DNA of 39,513 nucleotides from Tetragenococcus halophilus subsp. flandriensis (GTDB taxonomy: Bacteria; Bacillota; Bacilli; Lactobacillales; Enterococcaceae): NCBI RefSeq assembly GCF_030161475.1, contig NZ_BSUG01000036.1, forward strand, positions 1 through 39,513. Reading direction: 5' to 3'. Position 1 is the stretch's first letter. Each line of letters opens with the position of its first letter. Below the pieces are notes generated by a model. It was not told where the DNA came from. It was given only the letters and a program-made list of their open reading frames with translations, and ran no database searches. Shown here one piece after another: positions 34,063 through 39,513 of the stretch. Made by a program: the position numbers and the translations under genes.

Positions 34063-34090
34063 ATTATAAAGTTTTTCCGATCATTGTCAA
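34063..34090 (-). promoter_or_regulatory. Consensus promoter of the PTS IIB gene
   Basis: TTGACA (34085-34090), 16-bp spacer, TATAAT (34063-34068): both hexamers perfect. The leader is about 45 nt. Confidence 0.85.
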
Positions 34091-34098
34091 CGTTTCCT
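34085..34098. promoter_or_regulatory. cre site overlapping the PTS IIB -35 box
   Basis: Plus-strand TGTCAACGTTTCCT matches 13 of 14 positions of TGWAARCGYTWNCW. It covers the -35, so CcpA binding should block RNA polymerase. Its end touches the stop codon of the upstream gene. Confidence 0.65.
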
Positions 34099-34391
34099 TA
34101 ATCCATCGGTCTAATCCAACTTGATTTGAGCAAGGGCCGAAAAACGACAAACTCTTTTTCCAAGTTTACATGAACAACTTCGTAATTGGCATTTAACCAA
34201 GCATAAGCGCCATTTTCAGGATGCAAATAGTCATTTGTCCACCAGTCAACGGAGGTGCGAGCAGACTTTGGCAGTCCACGAGCAGGAAATAATAACTCAT
34301 CAAATTGAGTAAACGTTAATGTGACTTGTGTGCCACCATTATTTTTAAGATATGTAGTGATCACATCATACTTTTTTCTTCTTCCCGCCAT
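34098..34391 (-). CDS. DUF7662-like small protein
   Basis: 97 residues, soluble. MAGRRKKYDVITTYLK, then TLTFTQFDELL, LPKSARTSVDWWTNDY and AWLNANYEVVHVNLEKEFVVFR. The order (Y-L-K start, T-F-xx-I/F-E-L, LP-x-SA-R-xx-WW, WL-N-A-G/N-Y-EV, VxF-R) is that of the DUF7662 family as I recall it, a small domain of unknown function sometimes found near phage or restriction-type genes. Start ATG at 34391 with AAGGAGG upstream; the longer frame has no site. It stands alone between yigZ (divergent) and the PTS IIB gene. Confidence 0.75.
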   Translation of the reverse strand: MAGRRKKYDVITTYLKNNGGTQVTLTFTQFDELLFPARGLPKSARTSVDWWTNDYLHPENGAYAWLNANYEVVHVNLEKEFVVFRPLLKSSWIRPMD

Positions 34392-34520
34392 ACCACAACT
34401 CCTCCTTATTTCCATTATCACGCCTACAAGGACAAAATGCAACTTTTAAGCGAAATACTGCCATCTAACTTCTAACTATATTATACTAATAAATGAAGAT
34501 GAAAAACAGAGGTGAAATGA

Positions 34521-35153
34521 ATGCTTGAAAGCTATCGCACAATTCAAAAAGATGGACAAGCGGAATTAGAAATTAAAAAATCACGTTTTATCTGTTCATT
34601 GAAAAGAGTATACACCGAAGATGAAGCTAAAGAGTTTATACAAGGATTAAAAAAGAAACATTGGAAAGCCAATCACAATTGTAGTGCCTTTCTTATCGGC
34701 GAAGAAAATGAGATACAACGTTCCAGCGATGATGGGGAACCTTCTGGTACAGCAGGTAATCCCATGTTAGAAGTATTAAAAAAACAGGAGCTGATTAATG
34801 TTTGCGCAGTCGTTACTCGCTATTTTGGTGGTACAAAATTAGGAGCAGGAGGCTTAATACGTGCTTACTCTCATTCTGTTAGCCATGCCCTAGAAGAAAC
34901 AAAGATCGTCCAAGGTATTTTGCAACAAGAAATTTATGTCACAATTGATTACCCTTTTTTAGGTAAATTACAAAACTTTTTGGAACAACAGGAGTATATG
35001 GTTGCCAACACAGAATTTTTAGAAAAAGTTACTTTATGTGTACTTGTCGAAAATTTGGATACTTTTATTGAAGCAGTTACGGATTTGTTAAACGATCAAG
35101 CTAGCTTTGAAAAAGGTGAGAAACGTTATCATGAACATTTGATACAAAATTAA
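34521..35153 (+). CDS. YigZ/IMPACT family protein
   Basis: 210 residues. N-terminal IMPACT (UPF0029) domain about 15-125: KSRFICSLKRV, HNCSAFLIG, RSSDDGEPSGTAGNPML, and AVVTRYFGGTKLGAGGLIRAYS. The C-terminal domain (about 135-205) is the DUF1949 type. Conserved in most bacteria, role unclear (translation- or nucleotide-linked). Start ATG with GAGGTGA upstream. A TATACT box lies about 40 bp before the start. Terminator directly after. Confidence 0.92.
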   Translation: MLESYRTIQKDGQAELEIKKSRFICSLKRVYTEDEAKEFIQGLKKKHWKANHNCSAFLIGEENEIQRSSDDGEPSGTAGNPMLEVLKKQELINVCAVVTRYFGGTKLGAGGLIRAYSHSVSHALEETKIVQGILQQEIYVTIDYPFLGKLQNFLEQQEYMVANTEFLEKVTLCVLVENLDTFIEAVTDLLNDQASFEKGEKRYHEHLIQN

Positions 35154-35193
35154 GCACGTCCAAGTCCTTTTATACGGGGCTTGGCAGTGCTTA
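35151..35193. terminator. Terminator shared by yigZ-like gene and gntR
   Basis: TAAGCAC-CCAAG pairs with CTTGG-GTGCTTA with 2-nt bulges; it starts at the stop codon and is followed by GCTTTATTTTT on the plus strand. It lies between convergent genes. Confidence 0.75.
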
Positions 35194-35196
35194 GCT

Positions 35197-35904
35197 TTAT
35201 TTTTCTAAGAAAAATTCAAAACGATTGCCTACATACTGACTGCGTACATATTCAAATGGTGTGCCATCTTCAAAATAAGATACTTGTCGCATTAGTAAAA
35301 TCGCATCGCCCTTTTTAACTTGCAGGTATTCAGCTTTCTTTTCTGATGCAACAACAGCGGAAATGGTCTGATTCGCTCCACCAATTTTGTGTTGTCCTTT
35401 TTCTTCTAAGGTACGATATAAAGAAGCAGAAATCTCTTCTTTACTAAAATCACGGATAATTTTTTCCGGGATACTTGCAACTTCAAAACATATAGGAATA
35501 CCATCTGCCAGACGAACTCTTTCCATTCGTAAAATGGCTTCATGCTCAGTTAAGCTTAAACGCTCCATTTCACTAGAGCTTGGTTGAGTGAAAAAATAAG
35601 AAATAGCTTTACTCGAAGGCTTACGCCCTTGAGAAAGCATAATTTCAGTAAAACTGGTAGTACCACTCATTTTTTCCTGTACTTTTTGCCGAGCTACATA
35701 AGTACCTGAACCAATTTTTCTTTCTAATATCCCTTCATCAGACAAAGTTTGAACGGCTTGTCTTAATGTCATCCGACTGACACCGAAGGCTTCAGACAAT
35801 TCTCTTTCAGAAGGAAGTCGATCACCGATTTTCCAATATTCTGCTTCAATTTTATCTTTGATTTTATCATGAATTTGGAGATACACAGGTAAGGTTTCGG
35901 GCAA
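35197..35904 (-). CDS. GntR-family (HutC/UTRA) transcriptional regulator
   Basis: 235 residues. Winged helix about 5-70 (PVYLQIHDKIKDKIE, RLPSERELSEAFGVSRMTLR, SGTYVARQK) and a UTRA ligand-binding domain (about 90-235: RMERVRLADGIPICFEVASI, YVRSQYVGNRFEFFLEK). This class usually senses sugar phosphates or amino sugars. Start is TTG at 35904, with AAGGAGG 7 nt upstream; a GTG three codons earlier overlaps that site. No metabolic gene lies beside it, so the target is unknown. A perfect AAAACGTTTT palindrome sits 18-27 bp upstream (35922-35931) and could be its own operator or a cre half-match. Confidence 0.9.
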   Translation of the reverse strand: MPETLPVYLQIHDKIKDKIEAEYWKIGDRLPSERELSEAFGVSRMTLRQAVQTLSDEGILERKIGSGTYVARQKVQEKMSGTTSFTEIMLSQGRKPSSKAISYFFTQPSSSEMERLSLTEHEAILRMERVRLADGIPICFEVASIPEKIIRDFSKEEISASLYRTLEEKGQHKIGGANQTISAVVASEKKAEYLQVKKGDAILLMRQVSYFEDGTPFEYVRSQYVGNRFEFFLEK

Positions 35905-35992
35905 AAAAGCCACCTCCTTCTAAAACGTTTTTTAATCGGAAAATGAACGTCAAACACGCTGACTTAAGTTTAAAGATAATCATATTCATAAA

Positions 35993-36157
35993 CTAACGGA
36001 TTTTGGCTTGCCATTTAATACGTTGGCGCGTTGGACGTTTTTCTTTAACTGCCAGCCCTTTTTTTCCAACATTTACTTCCATATCTTTTTTAGACACTTC
36101 ATAAATAGTCTCCGCTGCTTCAGTAAGTTTTCCTTTTAGATTCTTTCCAAGCTTCAT
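35993..36157 (-). CDS. Small basic protein of unknown function
   Basis: 54 residues: MKLGKNLKGKLTEAAETIY, then EVSKKDMEVNVGKKGLAV and a basic end KEKRPTRQRIKWQAKIR. Start ATG at 36157 with AAGGGA 9 nt upstream. Rich in Lys/Arg, no membrane segment, no motif I know. Codon use looks normal and the ribosome site is good, so I consider it a real gene. It lies between the tRNA terminator and gntR. Confidence 0.65.
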   Translation of the reverse strand: MKLGKNLKGKLTEAAETIYEVSKKDMEVNVGKKGLAVKEKRPTRQRIKWQAKIR

Positions 36158-36252
36158 CTTAACACTTCCCTTATTGATTTATTTGTTCTTTTTTTATTTT
36201 TAACTGAATGTAAGCTTTCTCTTAGATTATCGCAAAAATTAAATGAAATCAA

Positions 36253-36280
36253 CAAAAAAAGCATCAGAAAAATCTGATGC
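36253..36280 (-). terminator. Terminator of the tRNA operon
   Basis: GCATCAGA pairs with TCTGATGC around a 4-nt loop, followed by TTTTTTTG on the minus strand, 9 bp after tRNA-Gln. Confidence 0.9.
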
Positions 36281-36289
36281 CTACAAAAA

Positions 36290-36361
36290 CTGGGATAGCT
36301 GGATTCGAACCAGCGCATGATGGAGTCAAAGTCCATTGCCTTACCGCTTGGCTATATCCCA
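36290..36361 (-). tRNA. tRNA-Gln (anticodon TTG)
   Basis: 72 nt. Acceptor TGGGATA pairs with TATCCCA, discriminator G. The anticodon loop reads CTTTGAC with anticodon TTG. T-loop GGTTCGAATCC. CCA is not encoded. It follows tRNA-Tyr with a single base between them. Confidence 0.95.
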
Positions 36362-36362
36362 A

Positions 36363-36446
36363 TGGTGGAGGAGAAAGGATTCGAACCTTTGAACCCGAAG
36401 GAACGGATTTACAGTCCGCCGCGTTTAGCCACTTCGCTACTCCTCC
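36363..36446 (-). tRNA. tRNA-Tyr (anticodon GTA)
   Basis: 84 nt including an encoded CCA. Acceptor GGAGGAG pairs with CTCCTCC. Anticodon loop CTGTAAA with anticodon GTA; long variable arm, as in bacterial tRNA-Tyr (class II). Confidence 0.95.
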
Positions 36447-36476
36447 AAAAAGCCCGGTAAAAAACCTGACTTAGAT

Positions 36477-36505
36477 ATAATACAAGATATTTTATATTTT
36501 TGCAA
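36477..36505 (-). promoter_or_regulatory. Promoter of the tRNA-Tyr/tRNA-Gln operon
   Basis: TTGCAA (36500-36505), 17-bp spacer, TATTAT (36477-36482), about 30 bp upstream of tRNA-Tyr. Confidence 0.75.
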
Positions 36506-36524
36506 TAATTTTTGGTAATAAATT

Positions 36525-36758
36525 TTAATTTTCATGTAAATTCCAACGACGAATAATTGTTTCAATCGCTAGATCCAAACTTTTACTAGTTCCTAAATCT
36601 TCATCATCTGCAAAACTTTGAAATTCTTTTGGTCCAAAATTAAGCACTTCGCCGATCTGTTTTTTACCAATATATAATTCAGTTACTGGATAAGTCTGCC
36701 CTTTGATATTTCTGCTAGTCTCTTCACTGCGAACTTCGATCTCTTTATTTTTCTTCAA
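36525..36758 (-). CDS. DUF2969 family protein
   Basis: 77 residues: MKKNKEIEVRSEETSRNIKG start, then TYPVTELYIGKKQIGEVLNF and a C-terminal SLDLAIETIIRRWNLHEN. Matches the DUF2969 family of Lactobacillales (short, soluble, unknown role, often next to murA or yidD). The start is TTG at 36758, with GAGGTGA upstream. The ATG at 36779 overlaps the -10 (36778-36783) and so cannot be on the transcript. Confidence 0.75.
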   Translation of the reverse strand: MKKNKEIEVRSEETSRNIKGQTYPVTELYIGKKQIGEVLNFGPKEFQSFADDEDLGTSKSLDLAIETIIRRWNLHEN

Positions 36759-36777
36759 ACTTCTCACCTCGAAATTC

Positions 36778-36786
36778 ATTTTAGCA
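36778..36786 (-). promoter_or_regulatory. Extended -10 promoter of the DUF2969 gene
   Basis: Minus-strand TGCTAAAAT, about 20 bp before the TTG start. Confidence 0.5.
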
Positions 36787-36929
36787 TATTTTTTATCTAA
36801 GGCTAGAATAAAATACAAAAATCAAGATAAAAACTAGCTTATATTTACATTGATGTCTTGCATAAAATACTGAAAGCCATATATTCATCTTTACTTACAC
36901 ATTGAACACAATATTTTTTGATTTTCATA

Positions 36930-36957
36930 AAAACCTCAGATGCAAGCACACCTGAGG
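36930..36957 (-). terminator. Terminator after yidD
   Basis: CCTCAGGTG pairs with CATCTGAGG (one G-U) around TGCTTG, then TTTTTATG. Confidence 0.75.
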
Positions 36958-36973
36958 GCTAAATTATTTTACT

Positions 36974-37249
36974 TTAATGAGTTTTATAGCTATATATTGG
37001 CTTTTCTTGATCCACAGTGTTTTTCTTTAAAGAAAACTCTTTAGGTACAAAATCAATACCACCTTTGGCAAATGGATTACAACGCAAAATTCGTGCAATC
37101 CCCATCAGCAAACCTTTAAAGGTCCCGTGAACTTTTAAAGCTTCCAGCATATAGCTTGAACAGCTAGGATAATAACGGCAACTCGGAGGAAACAAAGGAG
37201 AAATAAACCGTTGGTATCCTCTTATTAAAATGGAAAAAACTTTTTGCAT
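36974..37249 (-). CDS. yidD: Membrane protein insertion efficiency factor YidD
   Basis: 91 residues. The signature [21 protein letters not shown] spans about 10-30 (quoted in parts: [20 protein letters not shown]), followed by [10 protein letters not shown] and [17 protein letters not shown]. Amphipathic, helps YidC-dependent membrane insertion. Start ATG at 37249 with AAGGAG 10 nt upstream; the longer frame from 37360 runs through a structured leader and is not coding in my view. Confidence 0.93.
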   Translation of the reverse strand: MQKVFSILIRGYQRFISPLFPPSCRYYPSCSSYMLEALKVHGTFKGLLMGIARILRCNPFAKGGIDFVPKEFSLKKNTVDQEKPIYSYKTH

Positions 37250-37280
37250 AAAATCTGGACTCCTTTTTGAGAAACAAAAC

Positions 37281-37374
37281 AAAATAGCCGAACTATATTT
37301 GATAAGACTTCTTAGTTGCATGTTTACGACAAAAACATCCAGCCAGGAAACGCTCATCATAGTTCGGTTATTTT
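37281..37374 (-). ncRNA. Structured leader element before yidD
   Basis: Two 16-nt arms (37281-37296 and 37359-37374) pair completely with one G-U and enclose 62 nt holding smaller hairpins: ATGTTT/AAACAT (37320-37338) and TAAG/CTTA (37303-37314). On the minus strand the closing stem is followed by TTTTGTTTTGTTTC and, about 20 nt later, the yidD ribosome site. It resembles a riboswitch or attenuator with a long P1 stem, but I recognise no known class. A plain terminator with a large loop, or a decayed miniature element, are alternatives. Confidence 0.45.
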
Positions 37375-37399
37375 ATTATCAAAAAGACTACATCGTCTC

Positions 37400-37579
37400 T
37401 TAAAATTGCACAAACTCAAAAATATGTTGCCATAGTGCTCGGCTGAAAACATGTAAAGGCGAACCATCGCCAATTCCACCATAACCAATCATTAAACCAA
37501 CAAAAAACAAGACCACGGCTAATGCAATAACTGATAAAACTTTAATTAATGAAATTAATACATCACGACTTAAGTACAT
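37400..37579 (-). CDS. EpuA-like small membrane protein (RNA polymerase subunit beta-annotated family)
   Basis: 59 residues. Short basic-hydrophobic N-terminus, one transmembrane helix (about 10-32), then GYGGIGDGSPLHVF and WQHIFEFVQF. This is the EpuA family, often misannotated as DNA-directed RNA polymerase subunit beta, found just after murA in Lactobacillales. Role unknown. Two ATGs in a row; the second (37579) is better spaced from AGGAGG. 15 bp after murA, so cotranscribed. Confidence 0.8.
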   Translation of the reverse strand: MYLSRDVLISLIKVLSVIALAVVLFFVGLMIGYGGIGDGSPLHVFSRALWQHIFEFVQF

Positions 37580-37594
37580 CATGACCTCCTAATT

Positions 37595-38884
37595 TTATAC
37601 CTGGACTTCTTCTTTTACTGGATTATCATTCACTCGTTCAACATTGGCGCCTAATTTTTGTAACTTTTCATGGAACTGATAGTAACCACGATCAAGATAT
37701 TTTAAATTACGTACACGAGTGATACCTTCAGCTTTTAGCCCGGCTAGGACTAATGCAGCTGCAGCTCTTAAATCGGTCGCATACACCAAAGCGCCTTGAA
37801 GTGAATCGTTTCCTTGCATAATGGCTACATTACCATCAATTTTCATATGAGCATTCATTTTTCGCATTTCTTCTAAATGTTGAAAACGATTTTCAAAAAC
37901 TGTTTCTGTCGTAACACTGCTTCCGTTTGCCAATAATTGTAACACGCTTGTTTGTGCTTGCATGTCTGTTGGAAAGCCTGGATGTGGAAGTGTCTTAACA
38001 TCAGTAGGTTGTAATTGTGAAGGACCTTGTATTCTGATTCCATCTTCAGCTTCTGTCACTTCTGCGCCCATCTCTTTTATTTTAGATAGTAGTGGACGAT
38101 TATGTTCTGCAATCGCATCTTTAATAAAGACATCATTGTCAGGCATTGCGCCAGCTACCATAAACGTGCCTGCTTCAATACGGTCTTGTACGATTGCATG
38201 ATGTACAGCATGCAATTGTTCAACACCTTCAATACGCATCGTTTCAGTACCAGCGCCATGGATTCTAGCACCCATTTTATTAAGTACATTTGCTAGATCA
38301 ACAATTTCAGGTTCTCTTGCTACGTTATCGATTGTAGTTGTCCCTTTAGCTTTAACAGCTGCCATCATAATATTTTGTGTTGCGCCAACACTAGGAAAAT
38401 CAAGATAAATACTATTACCTTCAAGTTGATCAGCAACTGCTTCAATATAACCGTTTTTTTGATGAATCGTAGCGCCAAGGGCCTGAAATCCCTTTAAGTG
38501 AAGGTCTATAGGTCGCTTTCCAATAGCACAACCACCCGGCATCGCTACTTTTGCATGTCCATTACGTGCTAATAACGGACCTAAAACAACGATTGAAGCG
38601 CGCATTTTACTAACATATTCATAAGGTGCTTCAATTTCTAAAGGATATGAAGCATCAACGGTTATTTCTTTTTTATCTAAATTAAAATCAACTTTTGCAT
38701 TCAAATGATGAATAACTTCTTTCATAGTAAATACATCTGAAAGAATCGGAACACTGCTAAGTCTTGTCGTTCCTTCTTCTGCTAATAAGCTAGCAGCCAA
38801 GATTGGCAAAACTGCATTTTTTGCTCCTTCAATTTCTACGGTTCCTTTTAATGGATTATCACCATAAACGATAATCTCTTCCAT
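37595..38884 (-). CDS. murA: UDP-N-acetylglucosamine 1-carboxyvinyltransferase
   Basis: 429 residues, full length. First committed step of peptidoglycan synthesis (enolpyruvate transfer from PEP to UDP-GlcNAc); target of fosfomycin. [14 protein letters not shown] at 22-35 includes the catalytic Lys22; the active-site Cys is at 119 in [14 protein letters not shown], so a fosfomycin-sensitive form is expected. FPTDMQAQ and [11 protein letters not shown] are also present. Gram-positive bacteria often have two MurA; the position after DUF1146 is the main-copy location. ATG with GGAGGGG upstream. Confidence 0.97.
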   Translation of the reverse strand: MEEIIVYGDNPLKGTVEIEGAKNAVLPILAASLLAEEGTTRLSSVPILSDVFTMKEVIHHLNAKVDFNLDKKEITVDASYPLEIEAPYEYVSKMRASIVVLGPLLARNGHAKVAMPGGCAIGKRPIDLHLKGFQALGATIHQKNGYIEAVADQLEGNSIYLDFPSVGATQNIMMAAVKAKGTTTIDNVAREPEIVDLANVLNKMGARIHGAGTETMRIEGVEQLHAVHHAIVQDRIEAGTFMVAGAMPDNDVFIKDAIAEHNRPLLSKIKEMGAEVTEAEDGIRIQGPSQLQPTDVKTLPHPGFPTDMQAQTSVLQLLANGSSVTTETVFENRFQHLEEMRKMNAHMKIDGNVAIMQGNDSLQGALVYATDLRAAAALVLAGLKAEGITRVRNLKYLDRGYYQFHEKLQKLGANVERVNDNPVKEEVQV

Positions 38885-38934
38885 GCTGTCCCCTCCAAAT
38901 AAAACGCGTTACTTTTTTGACAAAATTCTTTTAA

Positions 38935-38943
38935 AGTATACCA
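38935..38943 (-). promoter_or_regulatory. Extended -10 promoter of murA
   Basis: Minus-strand TGGTATACT, about 50 bp before the murA ATG; weak -35. Confidence 0.5.
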
Positions 38944-38975
38944 CATTCGTTTTTTATAATATAGTGAATTGCTTA

Positions 38976-39209
38976 TTAAAGAAATGTTAAGAATATATTT
39001 TTGCTTAATGTAATAATTTCCAAGAAAAAACTACTTGCTATATAACCGATCACAATAGAAAAAAGGACAATGATCATCCTTATTTGTGTGGTATGAAGAG
39101 ATTTAAAAAAAGCTTCGATGCGTAAAGCGCCCAAAGACCAAAAAGCTAAATAAATAAAGGCAAAATGGCTAATTAAACGTATAATAGCATCAACTCCAAA
39201 TGTTTGCAT
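38976..39209 (-). CDS. DUF1146 (YwzB-like) membrane protein
   Basis: 77 residues with two transmembrane helices (about 10-30 and 45-65): LISHFAFIYLAFWSLGALRIEAF, then RMIIVLFSIVIGYIASSFFL. DUF1146 proteins lie between the atp operon and murA in Firmicutes. Here the DNA just upstream is not atpC but an IS3-like element, so the atp genes are either beyond it or elsewhere. ATG at 39209 with GCGAGGT upstream. Confidence 0.88.
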   Translation of the reverse strand: MQTFGVDAIIRLISHFAFIYLAFWSLGALRIEAFFKSLHTTQIRMIIVLFSIVIGYIASSFFLEIITLSKNIFLTFL

Positions 39210-39387
39210 AAAAATAACCTCGCTTATTAAATCTCATAACAATTATTACAATTATGTTAACATAAAAATTATAAAATAAAAAATAAACGCCTTGAACCAT
39301 TAAACAATTTACAGTCACTGTACTTAAAGATGGAGAGTAAAAAGCAAATTCATTAGCTATCTTTGAAAAGATGGAGAGTGTTTTGCT

Positions 39388-39513
39388 TGATATGCTCACC
39401 ATAAATAGGACAATAAAAAATGGAAATCCTATTTTATGGAGGGATGAAGGATGCGAGGTACAGAACCGGATTATGAAAAAAGAGTGGCTATCGTGGAAAA
39501 ATATCTTCGTGAT
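39388..39513 (+). mobile_element. Left end of an IS3-family-like element (partial)
   Basis: From 39388 the sequence TGATATGCTCACCATAAATA looks like the terminal repeat of IS3/IS150-type elements (TGTAnTGnnCCCnnAAA type). A hairpin CCATAAATAGGA/TCCTATTTTATGG follows (39398-39440), then a ribosome site and an ORF that runs off the edge. The exact end is uncertain without the other terminus. Confidence 0.55.
39451..39513 (+). CDS. Transposase OrfA-like N-terminus (partial)
   Basis: 21 codons to the edge: MRGTEPDYEKRVAIVEKYLRD. Preceded by GGAGGGATGAAGG. The KRVAIVEKYL stretch fits helix 1 of the helix-turn-helix of IS3-type OrfA proteins (K-x-VxxY-L). Too short for a firm family call. Confidence 0.5.
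   Translation, partial: MRGTEPDYEKRVAIVEKYLRD

Noticed and set aside
36154-36474. ORFs of about 60 codons on both strands over the tRNA genes
   Set aside because: They are translations of tRNA-Gln and tRNA-Tyr and of the terminator; no ribosome sites.
37250-37360. Longer yidD frame beginning [10 protein letters not shown]
   Set aside because: It covers the structured leader, and YidD proteins begin at the Met I chose, which has a good AAGGAG.
1-39513. CRISPR arrays, prophage genes, toxin-antitoxin pairs, restriction-modification genes
   Set aside because: I looked for regular direct repeats and for phage, nuclease or methylase motifs and found none; the DUF7662-like gene alone is not evidence of a defence system.

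Overview
The window reads as chromosomal DNA of an AT-rich Gram-positive coccus of the order Lactobacillales, most likely family Enterococcaceae. Tetragenococcus or a close relative of Enterococcus is my inference, drawn from gene order and protein similarity recalled from memory. The order galU-gpsA-lgt-hprK, liaXYZ beside phoU-pst, then ftsE-ftsX, prfB, secA, hpf, comFA-comFC matches what I remember of enterococcal chromosomes. Almost every gene is on the minus strand.

Layout, left to right. 1-2.2 kb: the start of an unrecognised gene, a YtxH-like acidic helical protein, a DUF948 protein and a YhfC-type membrane protease. 2.2-6.1 kb: galU, gpsA, lgt and hprK (UDP-glucose, glycerol-3-phosphate, lipoprotein modification, carbon-control kinase). 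6.2-12.2 kb: an accessory block with a lipoprotein phosphatase of the phosphoglycerate-mutase fold, a 1413-residue double-ATPase protein of the 2-hydroxyacyl-CoA dehydratase activator family, and a divergent TetR regulator. 12.3-15.7 kb: phoPR facing a pstS gene. 16.2-18.4 kb: liaXYZ (cell-envelope stress). 18.6-23.7 kb: pstS-pstC-pstA-pstB-pstB-phoU. 24-25.3 kb: an aldo/keto reductase and a 312-bp internally deleted IS3-type element. 25.3-33.6 kb: ftsX, ftsE, prfB with its programmed frameshift, secA, hpf, comFC, comFA. 33.7-36.2 kb: a PTS IIB gene, a DUF7662 protein, a YigZ-family protein, a GntR regulator and a 54-residue basic protein. 36.3-36.5 kb: tRNA-Gln and tRNA-Tyr. 36.5-39.2 kb: DUF2969, yidD, an EpuA-like protein, murA, DUF1146. 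The right edge enters another IS3-like element.

Functional links. The phosphate genes form one regulon by inference: repeats of CTTTACA, partly phased by about 11 bp, lie upstream of the second pstS and between the first pstS and pstC, as expected for PhoP boxes, and phoPR is in the window. Three cre-like sites (phosphatase lipoprotein, pstS, PTS IIB) point to CcpA control, and hprK, which makes the CcpA co-repressor HPr-Ser-P, is also here. The ftsE/ftsX, comFA/comFC, pstC/pstA and liaY/liaZ pairs overlap at stop/start codons.

Most worth a second look: an A9 tract that puts the PTS IIB start codon out of frame; the giant activase-like protein with its TetR partner; structured leaders before pstS, yidD and secA; the phased PhoP-box-like repeats; and the MITE-like IS3 deletion derivative with a 3-bp target duplication. 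I saw no CRISPR array, prophage or obvious new defence system.
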